Origin: Teratosphaeria epicoccoides
Lineage: Eukaryota; Ascomycota; Dothideomycetes; Mycosphaerellales; Teratosphaeriaceae
Assembly: GCA_021401465.1 (NCBI GenBank)
Contig: JADDMT010000124.1
Location: 16,608-80,607, forward strand
Direction of reading: 5' to 3'
Length of the DNA: 64,000 nt
Of the stretch, positions 36,910-49,600 are shown piece after piece. Within the stretch, counting starts at the first letter, position 1; every line of letters starts with the position of its first letter. The notes under the pieces were generated by a model. It did no database searches. It saw only the letters and a program-made list of their open reading frames with translations, and was not told where the DNA came from. Position numbers and translations under genes: made by a program.

Positions 36910-39900
36910 CTAGCCTTGAGCCAGCTGGTCAAGTTTGGTGCGAATACCATCCGAGAAGCGAGTGGCCGCACCTTCGTCGATGACCTCGAGGCAATGTTGG
37001 AGCATCGGATATGCCTGATCAATCGCCATTTGAGACCCATCGCGCTTCGTGACGCAAGGCACACCCTCGCGCTTCGTGAGATACCTCACGATGAGCGGAT
37101 GGTCAGCCGGCAATGCGTCGATGGCAAACGATGGTCCGGGAACCGGGAACATGCCGTTACTCGGTTGCAAGGATTCCCTCTGGACGAGGCTGTCAACCCA
37201 CAAGATGAGGCCACCACGATAAATGGCGGCTGCCCACCATGGGGGGCGAACGCCACGGGGCATGGAGCGCACAAGTCTGAACACTTGCCCGCAATGGAAA
37301 ACTGCCTCTTCGAGGTCAAAGATGCAGCGCTTATGGGCCCACACGAGCTGGGGGTAGGTCCCATCGAAGCTCTCGCGGCGGGCTAGTCGTTCAATTTCAG
37401 GGAAGTTGGTGACTGCATTCAAGCTGATCAGGTGGAAAATGACCAGGTTTGTCTGCATCACCGCACAGGTTGGGTTGACCTTCAGATATCGTTCCGCAAG
37501 ATCGAACCATCGTCCCAACAGCGACTGTACCTCTTGCAGGCGACTTCGCGTGGAGAGAGCTGTCATGGCGCGCGGGCCGAGACTCCTGTTACTGCCCGGA
37601 TCTGAAAAGCAGCTGAGGAGCTGGCTGTACTGGCAGACGAGTGACTGCAGAGGATGCAGCAGCAGTCTCATTTGCAGTGGAGTCATCTCGATGCCGAGTG
37701 ATATCGTCTCGTCGTCCAGGAAATGCCGGAAGAGATCCCGAAGTGAAAGCGGACGAGCACCAGACCCGACGGATGAAAAACCACCGGAAAACTCATGGAC
37801 CTGCTCAAAGATCGAGGACCACTCGGCACCACTCTTCGCGTTCCACAATCGGTCGGCATCTGGCAGCGGCGCCGCGAATTCGGTCACGGAGAACAGTGGT
37901 ACCGTGTCGTGGAAGAGCGCTATGTCTTGGTCGACCATTGCCCAGGAGTATATTAAACGACTCCGACTCTCGTTCGCAATCCATTCGCTCCACAGTTGGT
38001 CGGCGTTTCCGGATGACTCAGGAGCACTTGGCTGCATCGCTCTGTTCTCTAATGCTCCAGAATGCCTCAACATGGCAAAATACATGCCTCTTTGACCCAT
38101 GGCGATGTCCATCTGCCATTTGTCACCACTCCAGGCGGCTTGTACAGTAAACAGCAAGGCTGAGTGCAGGACAATCGGATCGCCAGACATGGTCACGTTC
38201 TTTTCAATCAAGTCAAACAGCGATATTCGACAGGCCTCGGTCAACCCGCCAGTGAGCATGCGTGCTTCCCGAGATGGAATGTTGACGGCTCCCTGCGCCA
38301 TCATCATGAGCACTAGAAGACTTGCGGCGCGATCGTTATAGCAATGCATCAACTCGTTGGCGTCCAGAATGCCTCTGGAAGTCAATGGATAGTATCGTTC
38401 GAAGCAATTGGAGTATGACCGCAGGAAATATTCCAGCACGCGAGCTGGTGGCAGCAAAACAAAATTCGAGCCAGAATAAGCATTTGGAGAATGCGCAGGT
38501 GTAGGATGCGAGCTGCCTTCCTTGTGAATGTCCAAGGCCTTGTGCAGAAAACTTTGGGTGATGGCAAGGAGCTTGTCTCTAGTGCTCTCATGCAGCTGCA
38601 TGACCGTCAAATGCTCACCACCAGCAAAGTCGGATTCATCCCATTGTGGACTCCACGTACTCCAGCCTTCATGGTTCCTGAGGGTTTGCTCCAGCATTTC
38701 GAGATTGAGGCGTGCCGTCTTAGGACAAGAACTCGAAGGCAGTGTCGGCATACACCTAAAGCATGTCCAAGCATCTTGAGCGGCGATGATAGGCTCCAGG
38801 TCGCCAGCAGTCTCCTGGTGCGCGGAGTGTGTAGATGGCAGTGACATTTGCCGCCGAGACTGAAACGATGTCCGCTTGCGGTTGTGTTCAGAGAACGATC
38901 GCTCCATCTTTGGTGTCTCGATTGGCGTGATCAATGGTGGTACGACACCATGGGCGAATGCTGGCATTATAGGAAGCATCGCGTCAGAAGGGTGGCCAAT
39001 TGGCATGATGGCTGGATCAAATGGCATGTCGGCGTTCATCAGCATCGCCGGTTGAACCATGCCCTCATACCCGACGGGCATCTGAACTTGGCTCCAATCA
39101 ATCATGAATCGTGGACTTGAAGACTCGGAACTGTCCCGAGTGGAGTCGTCGTAAGCCAATGCTGGGGTGTGTTGTGGGAAGCCGCCCACATCTTGCGTAG
39201 GTGGTGACATGTTTTGCTGCGAATCAGGTGATGATCCATTCGTCGGTTGCCGAGCAGGATCCGTAGACGGTCCATCGCTCGTTGCTGGTGCCGTCGTCTT
39301 CTCCTCCGAGATTGTGGGCAAAGGGCCCTTTGGGCTTACCGGCTTCAGAGGTTGTGGCTGCTGCGCTGGGCTGCCCCCAGGGGCAGCTGCTTGGACACCA
39401 TTCTGACCACCAAATTGTTCTGTATATGGCGGTATGGCAACGGCGCCTTCTGGAGGGACACCCATGCGCGCTGCATTCTTCGAAGATCGCCTCGTAGGTC
39501 TAAGCGTACACCTCAAATTTCTCCCAGCACATCGTGAGCATGGGAACTTCTTATCACACTTGGTCTTCGTCTTTGCGCAGTTGCTGCAAGCGATTGGTGT
39601 TCGTCCGGCCGATTTGGGCACCATACCGTTGGCCACCGGTACATCGCCTTGGTTCTCGCTTTTGCCATGGACGGTATAGTGTCGTTGGAGAAGGTCGCTG
39701 CAAAGGCGGTCAGCTCAACGATCAATCCTCCGGTCGGTCTGTTGCAACAAACCGTCTCGCGAATGACATGTGACAGGTAAAACATTTGAAGGGCTTAACA
39801 TTGGTGTCTGTGGTCAAGGTCAGCCCGCACAATCGTCAACACCCCAACCCATCTAATCAATGGACGTACGCGTAAGTATGTGTCGTTCCAAGTGCTCGTC

Positions 39901-39939
39901 TCTGGTGAAAGACTGCCCGCAGTAGGTGCAGAAGACCAT
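36910..39939 (-). CDS. CMR1: Cmr1-type melanin regulator with two C2H2 fingers and a Zn2Cys6 cluster
   Basis: This 970-residue nuclear DNA-binding protein is the expected activator of the melanin synthase and reductase genes. Three exons: 39,939-39,870, 39,807-39,753 and 39,697-36,910, split by introns of 62 bp (GTACGT...CAG) and 55 bp (GTTTGT...CAG). The first two small exons encode C2H2 finger 1 (C4, C7, H20, H24) and most of finger 2 (C32, C35, H48, H52, completed by exon 3). The Zn2Cys6 cluster has cysteines at 79, 82, 89, 95, 98 and 105 (CSNCAKTKTKC...CSRC). A Pro/Ser/Gln-rich linker follows, then the fungal-specific transcription factor middle region. This dual-finger layout is characteristic of Cmr1/Pig1 proteins. 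Start choice rests on the complete finger 1. It diverges from the synthase gene. Confidence 0.95.
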
Positions 39940-42900
39940 GATTGCTGTCAGTCCCGTCGGTGTGGATCAATAGTAATCGGTGTGGCCTGGACAAGCAGCC
40001 AAGGAGCGGGACTAGGACCGTGACCGTTGCGAAGGGGCAGCTCTAGGTATTAAGCGGTACCAACAGGACGCACAGATAATCAGAGGTTCGCAATAGGAGG
40101 AATGGACCAAGGTAACCCTCGAGGGTTGCTACCTTGTCATGACGAGTCGACTAGAACGTGTACAGACGCACGTCTGACGGCGCCTCTGCTGAAGTAGACC
40201 AGCCGCTCAATGATTATCTTGATTATGCTTCCAAAGCACAGCTCAGGCAGCCCGCACCGGGAGCGACGCAACTCGGAATCCTTGACCCTGCGTAGCCTAA
40301 ATTAGCATGAGATAGGCGAGAAGGCTAAATCACCTCAGGGGTGGACCCGCCGAACAGCGCGCGCCACTTTTGGCTGCGTTGACCATGTAGAAAGCTCCAA
40401 TCACTAGGAGTGCAATAGAGCGATCACACGGAGGTCATTGACACGCATTGATCAAGGTCAAAGACTGTTCCACCATCAGCACATGGCATCGCCGCGGTGG
40501 CACAAGATGCAATTCGTGCTCATGTTGTACAGCCAATTCTCTCCGCCGATGTCGATGTGAGACTTAGACTTTTTGCGACGTTTATCGAAGTCGAAGTGGT
40601 GTGCCATGTATCAGTCTTGCAAGGTTGTGGCGGAGCGCGCTCTCGATCCCGGTCACTGATCGGCGACAGGGCAATGGGTAAGTTTTGGTCGTGTACAATG
40701 TAGCATCATGCTGCACGCTTACTACCAGACCTTCTACGTAAAGCTGTTCAGCACCACCTTCGGATGAGTTATGCCAGCGCCTTGTCCCACGTCAGCGCGC
40801 GAAGACGATGCTCAGCTCGGCGACCCAAGTGATCCAGGCTAGGATGCAGCAAGCATACATGCCGCTGAGAGGTTTGCAGGTACCGAAGTTCTCAGTGCGT
40901 ACCAACGGGCGGCACGTTTCCTGACGCCGGCTGCCGGAAGTCTCGAGCGGAGAATATGGCATTGGTTTGCCACACCAATCTTCAATCGGCTAACACCATT
41001 GTACACACGCAACGGAACGACGGATCCCGGGGGCAAAACCACTGCTCAGAAGTATTCAGCGATTTTAATTGCCATTGGACTCGGATCCGAGGTAGTGATT
41101 TTATGGGTCAACCGACCCGTCAACCGGTCGTTCGGCCATTGCATGCACTCAATAGCATCATCAGTCAAAGTCGTCATGTCAACAAGCCGTCAGCGTGCTT
41201 TCAACCCTATTGAACAGCAGTTAATCACGCCAAGCCGTGAGCCGGCTGATCGACTGACGGGATAGCTGCCCGGACCCAAGTTTGGTAGTCTCTAAATCAT
41301 GCAGCCCGTCTTGACAACCGGAAAGGTGAGCCAGGTTCACCCTTCAGCAGAGAAGTGGGCGGGAAAGTTCGGCAGAGCTGGGAGTTCAGTTTGGCATGTG
41401 ATGACGTGAATCATGGCATTGCCCGCTTCAGAATGACAGCCTCGCGTCTTTCCATCCCGTGAACGGCCGCCCCAGACGCTCAATTGGGAAAGGCTGTGTC
41501 GCAGCAGATGTTTGGAAGCGTTTGTTGGCGCGAGAAGTTCTCGACTGCCACATTAGGTTTTCGGTCATGTCGATGACTGCAGTCACGACTTAGTGGTGCA
41601 AAGATGATCGAATTTGACGCAAGCTCCAGTCCTGAGAGAGCAGCGCTGGCGCGAATGGAGACTTGACCCTGCCACTTGAGAGCGCCAGCCTCACCCAAAT
41701 GCCGTATACAGCACGAGGTAAGCAGGTTGCCTTGTTCGATGGCTGGCTGCACTCGGGCTGACATGCTGCTGCAGGCACACCTCCAAAAGAGGTCCAGTTG
41801 GAGATGTCTACATGTATCAAATGTACACTAGCACGGCCGTCAGCATCTGTCCCCACGGCAGATGTATTGATGTGCTGGTGGAGATCGCCGCCAAGGCGCA
41901 AAGATACAAGCGCGCTTTCGGCAGAATGAAAACCGAACAATCCACCGAGCTTTTTCGTGACACAGCATAGAAGCACCTTCCTGGCCTCCGATACCTTGGT
42001 CAGATGACATTCATGTGCCACATGGAATGGCCACGAATGCGCCGCGTGGCTGCGCATGGCTCCGCATGGCTCGCGTGTGATGGTCGCTTGCAGCCTCGCC
42101 GCGCCTGGAACGCAGCGTCGACGGTCGCACGACCACCACGATGACCACGGTGCCGTGACACGATGACGAGTACAACTCGCCGCGCATTGCCGTATCGTGA
42201 TCCTCCTCAGTGCCCGGAACGCGACGTCGAGAAGGATGGGAATGAACCCGATTATGTGCGAAAGGTTTCCATCACGTCCGACGAATGGGAGGCAAAGTGA
42301 AGACATACCTTTAATATCACCGTCGTCGACTCTGGATCAACAAATGATCATATCCTGGCCCCACGAAAATGTCGTTCCCGCGGCAAAAGGCTCCGGACCT
42401 TGTGTGCATAGATTTTAGTACGTTGAAGCGGTTCTGCGTATCAGTGCCCTGCAAGATTCTACCAAATACATACATATGATGAGCGCTGGTGGTCGCAGTG
42501 TGGAGGATCATTCTGTCTGTCTCCACGTTGACGCTCTCATGATCGAGCAATTTTTCGACAGGCACATTTCGCCATAGCATGCTCTCATGAAATTCAAGGC
42601 CGATGCGAATGCATTTGCCCATGGACGCGTGTGGCGGTCAAAAGTTGCAATCGCCAGTGAGGAGGAACCGTTCAAGAACGCAGCTAGAGGCAGTCTGGTC
42701 CATAGACAGACGGTGCACTGATCAAAAACAAGACTGAGGCTCATGTTCCAACCACGGCAGCGACGATGAGCTCGGGAAGCTCGAGCCCGAGGGAGACCTC
42801 TCGGCTCTGATAAAGGAGTTCCTTCGCAGGATGTTTGAGATGATAGGTCAAGTGACTGTCATGTGCAAATCGTTCCTTGGGAAAGCACAAACCGCTGGAC

Positions 42901-45900
42901 TGCCAACGACAGCCAAAACCCCCAGACCACTTGAGGATGGTCGGTCCCCTCCACCAGATCAGGATAATCTGAAGAGTGGTGACTGCAGCAAATCATGTCT
43001 AGGAACCATCAGTGCGACTCCGAGCTCGCATGTGAAAGCAGAAAGTGAAGTTGTCACGCTAACGTAGTCCCAACGGCTCATTGCACGGACACTTGTATGC
43101 CTTGCCTTTATCGATTCAACGGCGTCACGACCGTTAGGACCTATCTTCACAAATTGCATCCGACGTGCAGGATGCTGTGGCGTACGTCGAGACAGCTCGA
43201 CTGACGGCTCACATAACGTCAAATCGGCGGAGAGTCGTCGCCGCTCGGCAGGACATGTAAGTGTGACAGCGTCCGGAACGAGCGAACCATAGCGTGCACA
43301 CCACAAACTCCTACGCAACCCCAAGGCAGCCGCAGCTTTTGATGCCCTGCTGGTCATGTATCGACATTATTTGCAACTTGCACGCCGTCACCGTTCACGG
43401 CATTCGAAGAGAGTTCACGCCGAGGTAATGCGGCGGGAACTCAGTCGCCATGAATTATATGGATGTCGATGTGAGTTTCATGCATGCCGTGAAGAGGTGT
43501 TGACATATGCACACAAATGCCTCAAAATGGGCCATCGATGCATTGTTGGTGATGCTCCTCGGTGAGAGAAACCTTTGGAGACCTTTGCTCCGCTCAAAGG
43601 CTGTTGCTTTCAAGGCCTACGGTTTAGGCTCGAACATGACTTGGATGATCAACGCGACAACAGCCTGGCCAAGTGATCGCGACCAGTGACAATGGCATAT
43701 GCTTGGACGCCGCTCGAGAGCCAATCTCCAGTCCGCCCTGTGTGTCGATGTCAGGCCGTACGGTGCGCTCATCGCCAGCGATCCAAGGGTAGCAAGTGTG
43801 CTGTAGCCAGTCCTGTGCGCTGTTTGGTGATCGACTGCAGTGGTTCGGGCCTAACGTTCCCGAGTCCTGATCCATGTCCAAGTCGAGCTATCCCTCAGAT
43901 GCTTGTTCACACACTGCACGTAAGTGCCACATGGCCAGCGCTTGGCTCTGACGTATCTTGAAACAACGACATACCTCCAACGATACGTTCAACGCGCATA
44001 TTCGAGCTCGGCCGACAAGGCATGAGTAGTCAGAATGGCAATCAACTTCGAACGCACCGAACGCACCGACCGAGATGTGCTCTTGTGACCCTTGTGATCT
44101 GCGGCAGAGAAGGACCATTCCTCTCCCTCATGCAATCTGTGCCAACTTTTCAGGATGACTTCGTCGCCCGCTTGGGCTGCTCTACCCAAAGAAGTGAATG
44201 CCAAACAACTCCTTCGCAGTCGAGCTCGAGCGCTACATAACTCAATCAATACCAGGTTGCAGGGCGTTTGCCTGTCTGGGCCGCCGCGACCCGACCCTGA
44301 CTACTACGTACTATACGGTGCATATGTGAATCTTGGACCTACTCCTTGTCGCTCTGCAGCATACCTTATTAGCGTTCGCTGTGCTTTCACGAAACGCTAT
44401 AATGCATAGCCATCTGTACGGCGCGGAAACTCGGCACGCATGTCTTTCTCACACATCGAGGAGTGTGAACACGTCGGTCTGCGTTTTGGATATGTGTGTT
44501 CGTCCCAGCCTGGTCATGCGTGCGCAAGGAACATGGTCATCGACTCGCCTGCGGGTATCAAAAGCATTATCCCTGACATTCAGCACGACCGAGCAGTGCG
44601 CTTGGTCCTCGGCGATAGCGTCAGAGTCGTGTTGTCGGGACTTGTTGCAGAGAAGGATGGGTCACATGTAGGGGAATTCTAGTGGCTGTAAGAGGTAGCT
44701 TCTTGGCATCAGCGTACATCTTGGTTGGACGCACATAGGGCTCGTTCTGACCAAATCAAGAAGTTGAACCCTGCGCTCTTCATTCTTGATACCGGCGACA
44801 TGTTTGAGATTGAGCACCGGATGCAAGATATTCGGGTCATCATATTGACCTCGCGCAGTCTTGAATACCAACTCATACCGACGTCGAGCTCTCTGCTGTT
44901 GCTGGCGTGTTCATCGACGGGTCATGCGCCATGTCTTGCGAGGGTGGCTAGAATTGAGAATGCCGTCTACATGTATGTAATCGAGAACGGAGCGCACGAG
45001 CGTGGTCGCACAGCGTTGTGCAGTATTGTGGATAACAAGGCAGTACCGCGAGTCAGCGAGGTGAACACATGGTGAATGTGCAGATTACGCGGTGAGCGGC
45101 GACGCATGCATCCCAGTCTGACGTGCGTTCAGGGCGGCTGGGAGACTTGATTGAGGCATCGGATGATCGTAGGGCTGGGACTATGTGTCTGATATCTTAC
45201 AGCAATACCTCCAACCCCTTCGTCCCGTGGCGCATCAGCAAGCGGGATCCTATTCCTGGGAAACCAGCGACAGCCAAGATCCCCTGACCGCTGCAACGGT
45301 CGCTCATCTTGCTACACAACGAAGCAAAAGTCTATTTGCGGAGCGGCAGCCACATGGCATGGCTTGTCACCCGTTTGGGCCGTGCTCATGACACTCGTCA
45401 GTCGTCTCTCCTGAGCGGCTGGACTAGAGACGACGACAGCGGGCGCGCGTGTTGTAATCGACATGCGCCGCAATCGCCTGGAACCCCCAGGCTCCATGGT
45501 TGTGTGCGCCAAGACCTGTGGGAAGACGGTGGATCAAACGCAAGCGAGCCCCGCCAAGCGCTAGTCCACCCACAGCACTCATGTTCGTGTTTTCGGAAAC
45601 ACCTCAGCTTCCTGGGGCTGATCACATTTCGTTTATTCATCCGCCACACGGCAAGCTGCATCTCATCAGTCGTACAAGCTGCTTCTTCGCCCAGCACGCG
45701 CATACCGTATCGGCGTCATGAGTACCGCGCTCGCATGGCATCGTCTTTGGTACAATATTGAGTCTCGCTGAGAATGGATCGATGACGGCCACTCGGTTGT
45801 CCCATCCGCGCCGGTGCCTGTACCATCCGGGACACAGTAATCATCATTGAGAATGCACACGGCGGCAGGGCTGTGGGCACGGGTACCGTTCGCCGATTAC

Positions 45901-46680
45901 AGTGTCTCTCCTGGTGGAGTTATTCAGCGACTCAAATGCTCGCGGTAGGGCGATCAGCCGCCTGGGTGCAGCCCTTTTCGGATGTCTGTTACAAAACCTT
46001 CGGCTCTCCTCGCGGACTTAGAGGTGATCTCATTTGCTGCGCCACGCATGTGGTTAGTTCGTTCGCACTCTATCAATAGCCATAGCGCTGACACTTTGAC
46101 TTTCAAGCAGGTGAATTCTGCGGGCGTTGGACGTCCCGGCATTTAGCGCCTGATCTCACGATGCTCCTTTTTGACAGCACGGAGCATGGCTATGGAGCAC
46201 TGACTGCCTCGCAGCAGTGATCCCCTGCCGGACGCCAATCCTGCCCTGGCCCCGAACTATCGCTAAATCAGTGTTGCAACAACAGACCCCTGTCCGCTGG
46301 TTGGGAGGTCGAGCTGATACATAATGGCTACCGGTACGCTTATCTACCAGACTCTTTCTTGTTTCTCATCCGAACCGTTCTGCACCCGTTGCTTCAGTCA
46401 GCCTAGCCATCTGCCTGGACAACATTCCTCTCTTGCTTGCGTTGCATATACTGCTTGGTGTTTCGACGTGACCTTCACGACCTGTCACTTGGATCACCCG
46501 CCCACTCAACCTGCACCCGACACTGCAGAGCAACTCCTGTGCCTAGCCATCACAGAAGTACTCTCTCCGGGGATCTCAGCATCAACCTCCATTTAACGCA
46601 TCGTCGAGATTACTCCATCGTCGACGACAAGCACTATATCCCAGAGAGCAATAATCATTACCCCGCCCCGAACCACCACG
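39940..46680. promoter_or_regulatory. 6.7-kb divergent intergenic region between CMR1 and PKS1
   Basis: Both cluster genes are transcribed outward from this gap, so it must hold both promoters. No open frame has a domain I recognise. The longest (41,590-42,306 minus, 238 codons) has erratic composition and no motif. A possible small gene at 44,440-45,075 is listed separately. No long repeat or transposon remnant was seen. The segment just before 46,681 is C-rich, as in many fungal 5' UTRs. Confidence 0.55.
44440..45075 (+). CDS. Possible small uncharacterised gene in the CMR1-PKS1 gap
   Basis: A frame of 211 codons is open except for two stops at 44,680-44,691. Removing a 45-bp GT...AG segment (44,669-44,713, GTAGGG...CATCAG) would join both parts in frame and give about 196 residues. 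The text is protein-like (IKSIIPDIQHDRAVRLVLGD; LNPALFILDTGDMFEIEHRM), but I recognise no family. A 45-bp intron would be unusually short. It could equally be a decayed gene or chance. Confidence 0.22.
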
Positions 46681-49600
46681 ATGTCCAACGTTCTTCTGTT
46701 CGGCGACCAAACCGCCGACCAATACAGCCTCCTCCACAAGATCGTTCTGCGCAAGGATAATGCGCTGGTTGTCAGTTTCATTGAACAGGCCGCCAAGGCC
46801 GTCCGCGAGGAAACAAATCTGCTCCCGCGCAGCCAGCGGAATGCTATTCCGGACTTCCTGTCAGTCAACGACTTGAAAGAGGCTTACTACCAGAAGGGCT
46901 TGAAAGTCCCAATGATCGAATCCGTCCTGCTCACCATTACGCAATTCGGCCACTACATTGGATACTTCAGTGAGCACCCTTCAGAGCTGCCTGCGGCTGC
47001 CAACACCCGTGCTATGGCGCTCTGCACTGGTCTGCTTGCAGCATGCGCTATTGTGTCGGCGAAGACTGTTGAAGAGCTCGTAGCATTGGGCGTTGAATTC
47101 GTTCGAGTATCTTTTCGCTCTGGGGCTTTGGTGGACCTCACTCGCGCTGCACTGTCGCAGATTGGCGAGGAGAATGCTCCGTGGTCAACGATTGTCACAG
47201 GTACCAACGAATCCTCCACCAGGCAGGCACTGGCTGCTTTCCACAACCAGAAGGGCATACCACGATCAAGCCACGCATATGTCTCTGCCGTATCTGTGAT
47301 GGCTGTCACTGTCTCCGGTCCGCCAACGACGGTGAAGCGCTTCTTTGAGGAGTCTCCAGCTCTGGCCAAAAATCACCGCGTCCCGATCTCAGTGTATGCG
47401 CCATACCATGCAGAGCACCTTTTTGGCGAGACCGAGATCAACAAGATCCTGGCTGGAAGCGTCGGTGAAACTCTCAAGAGATACCAGCCGGCATCTTTGG
47501 TCCACTCAGCATCGACTGGAAAGGCCATCGTCGCAAATGACACCTTTGAGCTCGCCAAGGCTTCACTTGCTGAGATGCTTCAGCGCCCTGTCCGCTGGGA
47601 CCACCTGCTCGAAGAGACCGTATCCCAAATGACAGCCAACAAGCTGCCGGCGACCATCTGGACAATCGGCATCAGCAACGTTGCAAACAGTTTGACTTCG
47701 GCGTTGAGGGCTGGTGGAAAGACCGACGTTACCACGATCGACCATTCTGCATGGGCTGAGGCTTCGGAATCGACAAAGGGCCGCACCCAAAACGATAAGA
47801 TTGCCATCGTCGGCCTGGCCGGACGCTACCCCAACGCTGCCGATCACGAGAAACTCTGGGACCTGCTTGAGAAGGGCCTGGATGTTCACCGCAGAATTCC
47901 AGCCGACCGCTTCGATGCTGATGCCCACTGCGATCCCTCCGGCAAGGGCAAAAACAAGTCCCACACCCCTTTTGGCTGCTTCATCGACGAGCCTGGTCTC
48001 TTCGATCCTCGCTTCTTCAACATGTCACCCCGCGAGGCGGCCCAGACCGACCCCATGGGTCGTCTCGCTCTCGTCACGGCCTACGAGGCACTTGAAATGT
48101 CTGGTTATGTACCAAATCGTACTCCTTCTACCAAGCTTCACCGCATCGGCACTTTCTATGGCCAGACTTCTGACGACTGGCGTGAGATCAACGCCGCCGA
48201 GAACGTGGACACCTACTTCATTACGGGCGGTGTGCGTGCTTTCGCACCCGGCAGAATCAATTACTACTTCAAGTTCTCCGGGCCATCCTACTCTGTCGAC
48301 ACGGCGTGCTCTTCCTCTCTGGCTGCCATTCAGCTTGCGTGCACGTCGCTTTGGGCGGGCGACTGCGACACAGCCTGTGCTGGTGGTCTCAATGTGTTGA
48401 CCAACCCCGACATTTTCTCTGGGCTCTCGAAGGGTCAGTTCTTGTCCAAGACGGGCTCATGCAAGACATACGACAACAACGCTGACGGATACTGCCGCGG
48501 TGATTCTTGCGGTACCGTCATCCTGAAGCGTTACGAAGACGCCATCGCTGACAAGGATAACATTCTCGGCTGCATCCTGGGAGCCGCGACCAACCACTCA
48601 GCGGAAGCTGTGTCCATCACGCATCCGCACGCCGGTGCCCAGGAGTTTTTGTACAAGCGCGTTCTGGCTAACGCTGGTATCGATGCCCACGAGATTTCGT
48701 ACGTGGAGATGCACGGTACTGGTACTCAGGCTGGTGATGGCATTGAGATGACTTCGGTCACCAATGTCTTTGCTCCACGCCACCGCCAGCGCAAGCCTGA
48801 GCAGACCGTTCATCTCGGCGCAATTAAGGCCAATGTTGGTCATGCCGAGGCTGCTTCCGGTATCAACTCTCTCAGCAAGGTCTTGTTGATGATGAAGCAT
48901 AACAAGATTCCCGCGAACGTAGGTATCAAGGGTGAGATGAACAAGACCTTCCCGGCGGATCTTAAAGATCGCAATGTCCACATCTCGACAAAGGAAGTGC
49001 CTTGGCCTCGCAATGGCGCTCAGAAGCGCAAGGTCTTCTTGAACAATTTCTCGGCCGCTGGTGGTAACACTGCCTTGCTTCTCGAGGATGGTCCGTTGCG
49101 CGAGGCGCCGAGGGGCGTCGACACCCGTGGCACCCTCCCGATTACCGTGACAGCACGCTCGATCGCCTCGCTAAAGCGCAACTTGGCCAATCTCCAAGAG
49201 TACATTACTGAGCACCCCGACACCACACTGCCGTCGCTCTCCTACACGGTTACCGCCCGTCGCATTCAGCACAATTACCGAGTGGCCTTCCCGCTCGCAG
49301 ACGTCGGTAAAGTCAACGATGCGCTGCAAGCTCAAGTCAAGGAGACCTATAGCCCGGTCCCAATGGTTCCGACCAGGGTTGCCTTCTGTTTCACTGGTCA
49401 GGGATCACAATACACTGGTCTTGGTCAGACGCTGTACCAGCAGCTGAAGAGTTTCCGCGATGACATCGACCAGCTCGACAATCTAGCTCGCATTCAAGGT
49501 CTGCCCTCCTTCTTGGAGATCCTTGAGGGCACCGACGTCCAAACTTTGTCCCCAGTCAAGGTTCAACTCGGCATGGCCTGTATCCAGGTGGCTCTCGCAC

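Noticed and set aside
36820..37386. 188-codon plus-strand frame at the CMR1 3' end
   Set aside because: Antisense shadow of the regulator's C-terminal coding sequence.
41590..42306. 238-codon minus-strand open frame in the CMR1-PKS1 gap
   Set aside because: No domain, erratic composition and no plausible splice partners, so it is not supportable as a gene.
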